From Rickettsiales bacterium (GTDB taxonomy: Bacteria > Pseudomonadota > Alphaproteobacteria > UBA8366), in assembly GCA_002724555.1 (NCBI GenBank), contig PBOZ01000096.1, positions 1-62,074 of the forward strand: a DNA stretch of 62,074 nt. Direction: 5' to 3'. Below the pieces are notes generated by a model that worked only from the letters and a program-made list of their open reading frames with translations, was not told the DNA's origin and did not search any database. This document shows positions 51,867 to 60,553 of the stretch, piece by piece. The translations under genes were made by a program, and so were the position numbers. Positions within the stretch are counted from its first letter, which is position 1. Every line of letters begins with the position of its first letter.

Positions 51867-52691
51867 CTAAAACGCGCGTTTCACATCTTTAACGAACGCA
51901 GCTACGTAATCGTCGGCCGGGTTTTCCAATATTTCCTTTGGTGTTCCAACTTGCGATATTCTTCCGTCATTTAGGATGGCGATGCGGTTGCCGATGCGGA
52001 GCGCCTCTTCCAAATCATGCGTGATAAAGACGACTGTTTTCTTAAGGTCTTTTTGCAGATCGATTAATTGTTGCTGCATTTCGGAACGGATCAGTGGATC
52101 AAGAGCAGAAAAGGCTTCATCCATCAATAGAATTTGTGGGTTCGTGCATAGGGCACGGGCCAGACCGACCCGCTGTTGTTGGCCGCCAGAAAGCTGCGCG
52201 GGATATTGGTTTTCATAACCTTTCAAACCAACCTTCTCGATCCAGTTCTGCGCTTTTGCGTAGCGTTCATTCTTCGCAATTTTGCGTATGCTCAGACCAA
52301 AGCCAACATTGTCTATAACTGTCCGGTGAGGAAGTAATGCGAAAGACTGAAAGACCATAGAGAGTTTTTGGCGCCGAAATTTTTCGAGGGCTCTCTGATC
52401 GAGCGCGAGGACGTTGGTACCACCAATATGTATCGATCCTGCCGTCGGTTCGATTAGGCGGTTTAAGGTGCGAATTAAGGTTGACTTCCCTGAACCTGAG
52501 AGACCCATCAAGACGAAGACCTCACCATAACCGATATCAAGGTTTATATCGTCAAGTCCGATGGTATGATCGCTCTCTACCAAAAGTTTTTCTTTTGTTT
52601 GTCCTTCACGAACTAGCGGTAAGATTAAGTTGGGATCTTGCCCAAATATTTTGTAGAGACCCTGAATTTGGATTAAAGGCTCAGGCACCAT
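51867..52691 (-). CDS. ProU-type ABC importer ATPase without CBS domains (ProV/HutV-like)
   Basis: A 274-residue ATPase of the glycine betaine/proline/histidine importer group. ATG 52691 overlaps the permease stop by 11 bases; a further ATG at 52727 would overlap more. Walker A GLSGSGKST, Q-loop FQSFALLPHRTV, signature LSGGQQQR, Walker B LLMDEAFSALD and switch H are complete. It lacks the C-terminal pair of CBS domains that sense ionic strength in osmoregulated ProV/OpuA, so a nutrient-uptake role (as in HutV of Sinorhizobium) is more likely than osmoprotection. Confidence 0.9.
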   Translation of the reverse strand: MVPEPLIQIQGLYKIFGQDPNLILPLVREGQTKEKLLVESDHTIGLDDINLDIGYGEVFVLMGLSGSGKSTLIRTLNRLIEPTAGSIHIGGTNVLALDQRALEKFRRQKLSMVFQSFALLPHRTVIDNVGFGLSIRKIAKNERYAKAQNWIEKVGLKGYENQYPAQLSGGQQQRVGLARALCTNPQILLMDEAFSALDPLIRSEMQQQLIDLQKDLKKTVVFITHDLEEALRIGNRIAILNDGRISQVGTPKEILENPADDYVAAFVKDVKRAF

Positions 52692-53580
52692 ACATGCCTT
52701 TAAGGTGTTTTTGGCTCCGTCTTGCATAGGCCTGACTTACGCGGTCGAAGACAATGGCGATTACCACGATGGCGAGACCGTTCAGGAGTCCCATCGTGAA
52801 ATACTGGTTGGTAATGGCTTTCAGTACCGGCTGCCCCAATCCTTTCACGCCGATCATCGAAGCGATAACGACCATGGCGAGGGCCATCATTATCGTTTGA
52901 TTGATACCCGCCATAATGGTTGGAAGTGCTAATGGGAGTTGTATTTCTAAAAGACGTTGGCGCCGTGTTGCGCCGAAGGCGATGGCGGCTTCGAGTACAT
53001 CTTTATCGACCATCCGGATACCAAGGTTGGTGAGACGAATTACCGGCGGAATGGCATAAACCAACACCGCGAGAATGCCCGGTACCTTTCCGATGCCGAG
53101 CAACATCACCACTGGGATTAGGTAAACGAAGGCTGGCATAGTTTGCATGATATCTAGGATCGGAGTGACTAGCGTCTGCACTCGATCCGAACGCGCCATA
53201 GCAATACCGATGGGCACACCTAAGCCGATCGAGAGCAAAGTCGCTACAGTTATGATTGCGAGTGTCCGCATCGTGTCCCCCCACATGCCGAAATAACCTA
53301 TAAGAAAGAAGGCGGCGAAGACGCCAAGCGAGAGTTTCCAAGATCGGCTCGCAGCATAGGTCAGGCCGATCAAGATAGCCAAAATGATAGGCCAGGGTGC
53401 AAAAAGCAGAAACTTCTCGAACCAGACGAGAAAGTACAGTAGAGGGTCGAAGAAACTTTCGATCATATCTCCGTAATTTCGTGTGAATTCTCGATATGTG
53501 CTGTCGAGGCTTTTACGCAAGCCGACCAAGTCGGCTCGTTCCATTGCGGGGAATTGCATCAGCCAATTGGAGTCAGCCAT
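52681..53580 (-). CDS. ProU-type ABC importer permease (ProW/HutW-like)
   Basis: A 299-residue permease. A polar N-terminal part (about residues 1-45) precedes helices starting at FFDPLLYFLVWFEKFLLFAPWP. The EAA-like coupling loop is EAAIAFGATRRQRLLEIQLPLALP near residue 198, and GVKGLGQPVLKAI near 245 is typical of the ProW family. GGAG lies upstream of the ATG. It sits between the binding-protein and ATPase genes, overlapping the latter. Confidence 0.92.
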   Translation of the reverse strand: MADSNWLMQFPAMERADLVGLRKSLDSTYREFTRNYGDMIESFFDPLLYFLVWFEKFLLFAPWPIILAILIGLTYAASRSWKLSLGVFAAFFLIGYFGMWGDTMRTLAIITVATLLSIGLGVPIGIAMARSDRVQTLVTPILDIMQTMPAFVYLIPVVMLLGIGKVPGILAVLVYAIPPVIRLTNLGIRMVDKDVLEAAIAFGATRRQRLLEIQLPLALPTIMAGINQTIMMALAMVVIASMIGVKGLGQPVLKAITNQYFTMGLLNGLAIVVIAIVFDRVSQAYARRSQKHLKGMYGA

Positions 53581-53607
53581 AGGTTCGCTCCTGATTTAAT
53601 ATGGGAG

Positions 53608-54597
53608 CTAAAGAGCAGTTTTAATTTTTTTGGCAACGTCCGCCGGAACCCATGTCTTCCAGATCCCCTCGTGGTTTTTCAGAAAGTAGGTGGCAGCCGT
53701 TTCACCATCGGCCTGGTTTTCTTCAATCCAAACAAGAAGCTGGTTCATATGGCTATTAGAAAAAGCCCGCCGGGTGAGATAGGAAAAAGCCTCCGGTGCC
53801 CGCTTAGCGAAATTCTCTACCGTGACTGTATGGACGGGGGAGGGTGGGTACATCGTTGGTTTTGGTGTTTCGCATTCTGCTTGCGTGATACAACTTTTAA
53901 AATGCAATTCATCGACACCGCTTTGAAAATCAACCTTCACCATTTGGTATTTACCGAGGATCGCCGTTGGCGCCCAGTAGTAGCCAAACCAGGCTTGTTT
54001 TCGTTCGTAGGCTTTGGCTATAGAGCCATCGAGGCCCGCCGCAGAACCCGGGTCGATAAGCTCGAAGCCAGCATCAGCAAGTTTAAGTGCTGTAAACAGG
54101 TGACCGCTTGAGATCTGACAATTCCAGCCAGCAGGACAGCCGATGAAACCCGACTTATTGGGGTCTTCCGGATGTTTAAATAGCTTTGCATGTTTTTTGA
54201 TGCCAGTGATGTTGGCTAACTCTGGTTTTTTGTCGACCATGTATTTCGGTACCCAAAAACCCTCTTCACCTCCGTCAGATAAGGATTTTCCAGCGATCCG
54301 AAGTCGCCTTTCTTCTATGCCTTTCTTAAGCGCTACAGCGAACGAGTTAGTCCATAACTCTGGCGCAATATCCGGCTCGCCTTTCTCAATCATTGAGGTG
54401 CCGGTCGGCATTGTATCCCCGGTAACCAATTCGGCATCGCATCCATAACCATTTTTTAAGATTATTTTGTCGATATGCGCGATCAAAGTTGCTGAAGGCC
54501 AATTCATGTCGGCGATAGTAACTTTCCCGCAAGCTGCATTCGCAGCATTGAAGCTCAGGCTAAGTATAGCAGCCGTTAGAAGAAATACTTTTGGCAT
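53608..54597 (-). CDS. ProU-type ABC importer substrate-binding protein (ProX/HutX-like)
   Basis: A 329-residue periplasmic OpuAC-family receptor with signal peptide MPKVFLLTAAILSLSFNAANA. The mature start CGKVTIADMNWPSA, VTGDTMPTGTSMIEKGEPDIAPELWTN region and the Trp residues (W-rich positions near 80, 115, 150, 208) fit a cage for a quaternary amine or an imidazole-bearing ligand. Possible ligands are histidine, proline betaine or other betaines. AAGGGG precedes the ATG. It is 21 bases after asparaginase. Only a weak hairpin (GCTCC/GGAGC at 53587-53608) follows it. Confidence 0.9.
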   Translation of the reverse strand: MPKVFLLTAAILSLSFNAANAACGKVTIADMNWPSATLIAHIDKIILKNGYGCDAELVTGDTMPTGTSMIEKGEPDIAPELWTNSFAVALKKGIEERRLRIAGKSLSDGGEEGFWVPKYMVDKKPELANITGIKKHAKLFKHPEDPNKSGFIGCPAGWNCQISSGHLFTALKLADAGFELIDPGSAAGLDGSIAKAYERKQAWFGYYWAPTAILGKYQMVKVDFQSGVDELHFKSCITQAECETPKPTMYPPSPVHTVTVENFAKRAPEAFSYLTRRAFSNSHMNQLLVWIEENQADGETAATYFLKNHEGIWKTWVPADVAKKIKTAL

Positions 54598-54618
54598 TTC
54601 GATACCCCTTAATGCTTC

Positions 54619-55617
54619 TTAGTACTGGTCGAAGATACGCTGCAATTCGACCGGGTCGTCTGTTTTAGTTAATGCGACAGTGAGAAGAATTCGTGCTTTT
54701 TGAGGCGGTAAATTATCGGCGAGGACGGTGCCATCCACTCGGCGTGACGCGACGTCGGCGACCCGGCCGCTACCCGCACGCGTACTATGAACAATGATGA
54801 TACCTTTTTCGGCGGCGGCCTGAAGCTTCTCGAATTCAACAGGCGGCACATAGCCAGGTGCCATCGTGCCGACAACGATACCCTTGGCGCCTGCGGCGAC
54901 AAAGGCATCGATTGCTGTTCCATGTGTACCAGCATAAGTAACCGAAATGTCGACGCGTGGTAAATCCTTCATTCCCCGGACATCGAATTCGGTGTTAGGT
55001 GCCCGGCGACGTTCTGGCATCCGATAGTAGGCCACCTTGTCCCAATCCGCGTGACCAAGGAGACCAAAGTCGTGGCTCTTAAAAGTTTGTTGTCGCAATG
55101 TCGAGGTCTTGGTCATATCACGTGAGAAGTGAATTTCGTCATTCAACACACCAAGGACGCCCCGCCCACGAGAATCCGGATGCCCTGCAGTACGGATTGC
55201 ATTTACTAAATTGATACCTGAATCCGTGCCCATGCCGGAAGCTGGTCTTTGTGCACCAACAAGAACAATAGGTATCTCTACCTTTGCCGTTAGGTTCAGG
55301 AAATACGCTGTCTCTTCGAGTGTTGCGGTACCATGAGTGACGACGATGCCATCAAGGCTAGGGTCTTCTTCAACGAGCTGGTGAATTTTTGAATTAATTT
55401 CCAGCCATTCGACAGGCCCAATCGCAGTACTTGGCATTGCACGCAGGCGAACAGGTATAATGTCACCTTGATCCAATGTCTCTGGAAAAGCATTAAGTAA
55501 CTCGTCAACTTCATATATCTTGTTGTTCTCTAGATAGGCGACGAGGTCGAGGCCGTGTTTACCGACGGAAGAGATGGTTCCGCCTGTCCCGATGACGGCG
55601 ACGCGAGGTGCGGGCAT
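54619..55617 (-). CDS. L-asparaginase (asparaginase/glutaminase family)
   Basis: A 332-residue amidohydrolase that turns asparagine into aspartate and ammonia. Catalytic motifs are TGGTISSVG (first Thr, residues 11-19) and GIVVTHGTATLEETAYFL (second Thr with Asp neighbour, about 85-102). GMGTDSGINLVNAI and TMAPGYVPP are typical too. No signal peptide is seen, so it is probably cytoplasmic. It heads the unit asparaginase, receptor, permease, ATPase, suggesting that the transporter may bring in an amide or amino acid whose nitrogen this enzyme releases. AAAGGA precedes the ATG. Confidence 0.9.
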   Translation of the reverse strand: MPAPRVAVIGTGGTISSVGKHGLDLVAYLENNKIYEVDELLNAFPETLDQGDIIPVRLRAMPSTAIGPVEWLEINSKIHQLVEEDPSLDGIVVTHGTATLEETAYFLNLTAKVEIPIVLVGAQRPASGMGTDSGINLVNAIRTAGHPDSRGRGVLGVLNDEIHFSRDMTKTSTLRQQTFKSHDFGLLGHADWDKVAYYRMPERRRAPNTEFDVRGMKDLPRVDISVTYAGTHGTAIDAFVAAGAKGIVVGTMAPGYVPPVEFEKLQAAAEKGIIIVHSTRAGSGRVADVASRRVDGTVLADNLPPQKARILLTVALTKTDDPVELQRIFDQY

Positions 55618-55697
55618 GGCGCTATCCTTTTTTATGATACTTGTTACGAGATTACACTAACTTCGTATTCTGCCTAAAATAACAACATCGATCAAAA

Positions 55698-57083
55698 ATG
55701 CGAAATTCAAATGGACTTTATTGCGAACAACTACTGCTACCCACAGGATGGGCACGGGATTTAGTTATAATTTTCGATACTAATGGTGTGATTACAGACG
55801 TCCGCCCAAAGGTGATTGGCGATAATTTTGAAAAAGCAGCTGGGCCCGTTTTGTCTGGCATGTCAAACACACACTCCCATGCGTTTCAGCGAGCATTCGT
55901 TGGTCTTACAGAGAGATCAGGACCCAAGGGCGATGACTTCTGGACATGGCGGCAGGCTTTATACCGCTTTGTTTCACTGCTGACGCCAGAGGACGTCGAA
56001 GCGATTGCAGCCCAGCTATACGTAGATATGTTGAAGGGCGGATTTACATCGGTTGGTGAGTTCCATTATCTTCATCACGCTGCCGATGGTAAGACTTACG
56101 ATGATCCCGCGGAGATGTCCCATCGTGTAACAGCGGCGGCACAGGAGTGCGGAATTGAATTAACATTATTGCCGGTTCTTTACGCGCAAGGCGGGTTTGG
56201 AGGAATTCCAATAGAGCCCGGTCAAAAGCGCTATGCCTGTAATATTGATCAATTTTCACGCATTGTTGAAGGGGCGGAGAAGGCATCTCGGGCGTGCACT
56301 TTTTACAATGTTGGTATTGCGCCGCATTCGCTGAGGGCAGTTGGTCCGGAGGCGCTCAATGATGTAGTACAGATCATCGACGAAATTGGTGTCGACCGGC
56401 CGATACATATCCATATTGCGGAACAACTGCGTGAGGTTGAAGAGTGTGTTGCCTGGTGTGGCGCACGTCCAGTGGAATGGCTATTGGCCAATCTAAATGT
56501 TGATCCGCTGTGGTGTTTGGTCCATGCGACGCATATGACGAAGGATGAGGTGGTTGGCCTCGCGAATTCTGGGGCTGTTGCGGGCATCTGTCCAACGACG
56601 GAAGCAGATTTGGGTGATGGTATTTTTCCTGCGATGGATTATTTAGGGGCCGGTGGGCGGATTGGTATCGGGTCTGACAGTCATGTAATTGTCGATGCGG
56701 TGGAAGAATTGCGTCTTCTCGAATACGGTCAACGGCTCACAAGCCTCCGGCGAAATTTACTTGTAAGGAAAGGATGCAGCTCAACTGGCACGTCCTTATA
56801 TCTTGATGCTGTAGAAGGTGGTGCACAGGCGCTTGGCCGATATACCAGGGCGATCAATATTGGCCATTTAGCTAATTTGGTCGTGCTTGATGGAGAAGCA
56901 CCAATCTTTGTTGGTAAATCGGGAGTGGATATTACGGATACTTTTATATTCTCCGGGAATGGACGATTAATTAAGGATGTCTTTGTTCGGGGACGAAAAG
57001 TTATATCCGAAGGAAAACACCCGGAGGAGGAGCGCATTGCCGCCCGTTTTCGCAGAAAAATGCGCCGTATTCTTGAAAATTAG
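55698..57083 (+). CDS. hutF: formimidoylglutamate deiminase
   Basis: Amidohydrolase-superfamily enzyme of 461 residues; it deaminates N-formimidoyl-L-glutamate in the five-step histidine pathway. Metal motif NTHSHAFQRAF is near residue 57, followed by FWTWRQALYRF, the HutF-typical TSVGEFHYLHH near 115, the His in IHIHIAEQ near 235, HATHMT near 275 and GSDSHV near 325. It is divergent from the asparaginase/ProU-type operon by 80 bases. No other hut genes are in the window. The start has no clear ribosome-binding site. Confidence 0.93.
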   Translation: MRNSNGLYCEQLLLPTGWARDLVIIFDTNGVITDVRPKVIGDNFEKAAGPVLSGMSNTHSHAFQRAFVGLTERSGPKGDDFWTWRQALYRFVSLLTPEDVEAIAAQLYVDMLKGGFTSVGEFHYLHHAADGKTYDDPAEMSHRVTAAAQECGIELTLLPVLYAQGGFGGIPIEPGQKRYACNIDQFSRIVEGAEKASRACTFYNVGIAPHSLRAVGPEALNDVVQIIDEIGVDRPIHIHIAEQLREVEECVAWCGARPVEWLLANLNVDPLWCLVHATHMTKDEVVGLANSGAVAGICPTTEADLGDGIFPAMDYLGAGGRIGIGSDSHVIVDAVEELRLLEYGQRLTSLRRNLLVRKGCSSTGTSLYLDAVEGGAQALGRYTRAINIGHLANLVVLDGEAPIFVGKSGVDITDTFIFSGNGRLIKDVFVRGRKVISEGKHPEEERIAARFRRKMRRILEN

Positions 57084-57140
57084 TCGTTTTTTAATCAAAA
57101 GACGCAAAAAATAAATTTATTTAAAGTTAGGTATTCTCCA

Positions 57141-58244
57141 TTAATATCTCTGCGTTCTGTGCCATTTAGAACGATATCCACGAATATATTGAGGTGGATA
57201 CGTGACCTCGGCATCCAGTTCTGCGGCGGCGCGCCAGGGCCAGTGGGGGTCCTGTAGCATGCCGCGAGCGAGGCCTACGAGATCGGCATCTCGATCAGAG
57301 ATGATTTTCTCCGCATGCTTTGGTCGAAATATCATTCCTACACACATAACGGGTAATCCAGATCCCTCTCTAACGGTTCTCGCAAACCCTACTTGGTGGC
57401 CTTCGCCGATTGGAACTTTTTGGTCGAGCGAGAGGACACCGCTTGAAATAGCCGCGTAATCGCAGCCCAGAGATCTCAATCGCCGACAAAGTTCTGTCGT
57501 TTCCTCAAGGCTCCATCCGCCTTCCAAATAGTCTGTTGCCGAAAGACGAACACCAATCGGCTTATGTTCGGGCCAGACATCGCGGATTGCTTTGAACACA
57601 TCGATACAAAGGCGTGTCCGGTTTTCGAAGCTTCCGCCCCACTGGTCATCACGCGTATTCGCGCTGGGTGACATGAACTCTTGTAAGAGGTAACCATGCG
57701 CCGCTGTTAATTCAATTAAATCGAACCCAGCCCGATCCGCTCTTATAGTCGATTGAGTATGATCGCAAATAACTTTAGCCAAATCTTTTTCGGTTGCGGT
57801 TTTTGGTTTTGGCCAACCATTCGCGCGGGGGATACCAGAGGAGCTTATTGTCTCCCAAGCGCCATCCTCTGTCGTAAGGGGGGCATTGCGGCCAGCAGTT
57901 GGAGGATATGTTGAACCCTTCCGACCTGAATGTGAAAGCTGTATGCCCAATGCGATTTGGCTGTGTTTTTTGCAAAAACCTACGACGTGTTTAAGTGCTG
58001 TTTCATGCTTATCGGTATATAGGCCCAAGCAATCTGGAGTAATGTGGGCTTCGGGCGAAACGGCTGTGGCTTCGGTGATGAGAAGACCAGCGCCACTAAC
58101 CGCGAACTGGCCAAGGTGCATCAGGTGCCAGTCCGTTGCCGCTCCGTTATCCGCGCTATACTGTCCCATTGGCGCGACAACGATCCGGTTCGCAAATCTG
58201 ACGCTGCGAAGTTGTAAAGGTGAAAAAAGGGCACTACCGGTCAC
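57141..58244 (-). CDS. Old Yellow Enzyme family NADH:flavin oxidoreductase (YqjM-like)
   Basis: A 367-residue FMN enzyme beginning with GTG 58244, seven bases after the PhyH stop. FANRIVVAPMGQYSADNG near the N-terminus, IQLSHSGRKG near 103 (His pair region), FDLIELTAAHGYLLQEFMSPSANTRDDQWGGS near 172 and GLARGMLQDPHWP at the end are diagnostic. YqjM-like members reduce activated C=C bonds of enones, while others (xenobiotic reductases) act on nitro compounds. Pairing with the PhyH dioxygenase suggests use in one pathway. Confidence 0.92.
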   Translation of the reverse strand: MTGSALFSPLQLRSVRFANRIVVAPMGQYSADNGAATDWHLMHLGQFAVSGAGLLITEATAVSPEAHITPDCLGLYTDKHETALKHVVGFCKKHSQIALGIQLSHSGRKGSTYPPTAGRNAPLTTEDGAWETISSSGIPRANGWPKPKTATEKDLAKVICDHTQSTIRADRAGFDLIELTAAHGYLLQEFMSPSANTRDDQWGGSFENRTRLCIDVFKAIRDVWPEHKPIGVRLSATDYLEGGWSLEETTELCRRLRSLGCDYAAISSGVLSLDQKVPIGEGHQVGFARTVREGSGLPVMCVGMIFRPKHAEKIISDRDADLVGLARGMLQDPHWPWRAAAELDAEVTYPPQYIRGYRSKWHRTQRY

Positions 58245-58251
58245 GGCTAGA

Positions 58252-59085
58252 TCACGAAGCCTTTTTTACGTCCGGGACATAGGGTTTGGAGGTGAAGTGT
58301 TCCATATTGTCGGAGCTGGCAAATTTGAGCCCTGCGGCTTTGATTGCGCTATTTGGCACTTTTTCAAGCGGGACGTAATACCGGTCATCGTCCCGGGTCA
58401 CCGTATCGTTGCTGATTGCGTTATAGCAGCAAAGTAATGTCCAACGGCGTTTTTCAGAGCGGTTCTGTTCAGAGCGGTGTAAGGTATTAGCATGAAAAAC
58501 AACCACATCACCTGGGTCTAAGATACAATCGACCACTTCATGCGTCTCCAAAATTCGGTCCATGTGTCGCGGGTCGGCGCAGTTTTGCTCCGGCGTAACT
58601 TGGACGTGATCGAGTCTGCCAAGCTTATGAGATTGCCGGACCAATTTGAGACATCCGTTCTCGGTATCGGTGCGGTCTAGTGCGATCATGAAGCTTAACA
58701 ATTTTGGCGCAACGCAGCCATTATAGTACCAATATCCGTAGTCTTGATGCCATTCCCACGCACCACCAATTTTGGGGTCTTTCGCTGTCAGCTTAGATTG
58801 AAAGTGGTATACTGGCTCTCCGATCAGTGTCTCCGCAGCATTCACAATCTTCTCGCAGCGTGCCGCAAGCCCATAGACACTATCGCCTGCCCGGTTCCAA
58901 AGCGAAATACGTGTCGCGCCGCCTTCTTGATCGGCGCGCAACAGAGAATGTTCTCGGATTTCCGGATCTTCTTCCATAGCGCGCCGCAGCAGGTCAACTT
59001 CCTGAGGATCAAATAATTTGCGCAGAAACAGCAGCCCATCTTCGTGGTAGGTGGCGATTTCGGCTTTGGTCAATTTCGAGGCCAT
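58252..59085 (-). CDS. phytanoyl-CoA dioxygenase (PhyH) family protein, third copy
   Basis: A 277-residue Fe(II)/2-oxoglutarate oxygenase from ATG 59085 (MASKLTKAEIATYHEDG). The open frame continues 134 codons further upstream but runs through the divergent amidase gene and is rejected. Iron ligands are H113-x-D115 (EWHQDYGYW) and H203 (NTLHRSEQN); R209/R213 follow for 2-oxoglutarate. The ENGCLKLVRQSHK stretch is typical. It resembles the ectoine-hydroxylase-like branch more than the two copies at 9-10.8 kb. It is transcribed with the OYE gene and divergent from amidase. Confidence 0.9.
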   Translation of the reverse strand: MASKLTKAEIATYHEDGLLFLRKLFDPQEVDLLRRAMEEDPEIREHSLLRADQEGGATRISLWNRAGDSVYGLAARCEKIVNAAETLIGEPVYHFQSKLTAKDPKIGGAWEWHQDYGYWYYNGCVAPKLLSFMIALDRTDTENGCLKLVRQSHKLGRLDHVQVTPEQNCADPRHMDRILETHEVVDCILDPGDVVVFHANTLHRSEQNRSEKRRWTLLCCYNAISNDTVTRDDDRYYVPLEKVPNSAIKAAGLKFASSDNMEHFTSKPYVPDVKKAS

Positions 59086-59224
59086 GGTGTAGCTCCGTTT
59101 GTGGGGCGCGGCACAACTATAGCAAAAGTGTCTTCTTGTGTAACGATTGGCAGTTAGATGTTGTTCGAACAAGCGTGCGCCATAACTCAAACTTAGGACA
59201 AATCCGCTTGCGAGCGAGAATATC

Positions 59225-60508
59225 ATGAAAAAGAAAGCTGTGAACGAATGGACCGCTGTCGAAATGGTGAAGGCGATCCGATCGGGTGAGACGAGTTGCT
59301 TAGAAATTGTTGAGGCAAACCTCGCCGCTATCGATGCGCGCGAAGACGACGTGCGAGCGTGGGCATACGTAGACGTTGATCGCGCTATTGAGACAGCGAA
59401 ATTAATCGATGAAAGTGGTCCAAAGGCTCCATTATATGGCCTTCCTATCGGATTTAAGGATGTAATCGATACGGCCGATATGCCCACCGAATATGGGTCG
59501 GAAATCTATCCGGGGTACAGACCAAATGTGGACGCCGCCTGTGTCGCGCTTATCAAAGAAGCTGGTGGAATAGTTTTTGGTAAGGCTGTGACGACGGAAT
59601 TTGCTTTCGTCAATCCAAACAAAACGCGGAACCCGTTTAATTTGGCACATACACCAGGCGGATCATCGAGCGGGTCAGCTGCCGCCGTTGCAGCGAATAT
59701 GACACCACTCGCGTTCGGGACACAAACCGGTGGTTCGGTCATTCGCCCGGCGTCTTTCTGCGGGGTCGTTGGGTACAAGCCGTCGATTGGTCAGTTTAGT
59801 TATGCGGGTGTCAAGTTGCTGGCCCGTTCACTCGATACACTTGGGGCATTCGCGCGCGGGGCAGGTGACCTCGCCTTACTTCGGGCCGCGCTCTTAGGTG
59901 CACCTGCGGATGTCCAGAATCTAACTGAGGCGCCGCGCATTGCCTTCTGCCAAACGCCTTGGTGGGACCGAGCGGATGCCTCAAGCCAAGTATCCGTAAA
60001 GGTGGCAGCCGACCGAATATCAAACGCAGGTGGGATGTTGGATACACTTGAGCTGCCCGCACAATTTGCAGCGTTGGAAGAAGCGAATTTCACAATAATG
60101 ATGTACGAAGGTCGTCGTTCGCTTGCGCATGAATTTTTGCAAGATGAAGATTTGTTGAGCGATAGGTTAAAAAGCCTCATGGCTTCTGGGCTTGAAATAC
60201 CCTTTTCTGATTATCGAGAGGCTATTGATTTGGGAGAACGATGCCGCCGCGAATTTGGCGTTCTGGCGGAAGGCTACGACGCTGTCTTGGTCCCGAGTGC
60301 CGTCGGCGAAGCCCCGGAAGGGTTCGAGACGACGGGCGATGCACTGTTCAATCGGCCTTGGACGACTATTGGTATTCCATGCATTACCTTGCCAAATATG
60401 ACTGGCCGTAACGGTTTGCCTGTCGGAATTCAGCTCACTTCAGCCTACGGCACCGATGAACACTTAATTGCGGTTGCTGCTTGGGTTGAAGGAATTTTAA
60501 GTTCCTAA
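59225..60508 (+). CDS. amidase (amidase signature family)
   Basis: A 427-residue amide hydrolase. The Ser-Ser-Lys triad is visible: Lys in IGFKDVIDT (about residue 78), the signature GGSSSGSAAAVAANM near 145 with the first Ser, and the nucleophile Ser in TGGSVIRPASFCG near 175. It is somewhat shorter than typical GatA (about 485), and there are no gatB/gatC neighbours, so a catabolic amidase is likely. The final stretch PVGIQLTSAYGTDEHL is standard. The acyl-CoA synthetase gene follows after 45 bases, suggesting release of an acid by the amidase and activation by the ligase. Confidence 0.9.
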   Translation: MKKKAVNEWTAVEMVKAIRSGETSCLEIVEANLAAIDAREDDVRAWAYVDVDRAIETAKLIDESGPKAPLYGLPIGFKDVIDTADMPTEYGSEIYPGYRPNVDAACVALIKEAGGIVFGKAVTTEFAFVNPNKTRNPFNLAHTPGGSSSGSAAAVAANMTPLAFGTQTGGSVIRPASFCGVVGYKPSIGQFSYAGVKLLARSLDTLGAFARGAGDLALLRAALLGAPADVQNLTEAPRIAFCQTPWWDRADASSQVSVKVAADRISNAGGMLDTLELPAQFAALEEANFTIMMYEGRRSLAHEFLQDEDLLSDRLKSLMASGLEIPFSDYREAIDLGERCRREFGVLAEGYDAVLVPSAVGEAPEGFETTGDALFNRPWTTIGIPCITLPNMTGRNGLPVGIQLTSAYGTDEHLIAVAAWVEGILSS

Positions 60509-60553
60509 TTTTAGACGGCGAGATTACCAAAGTTAAATAAGAGAGTTTGTTAA

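Noticed and set aside
59086-59487. 134-codon N-terminal extension of the third PhyH gene
   Set aside because: It runs antisense through the start of the amidase gene and is Ser/Thr/Ala-rich with no PhyH similarity; ATG 59085 starts the true family N-terminus.
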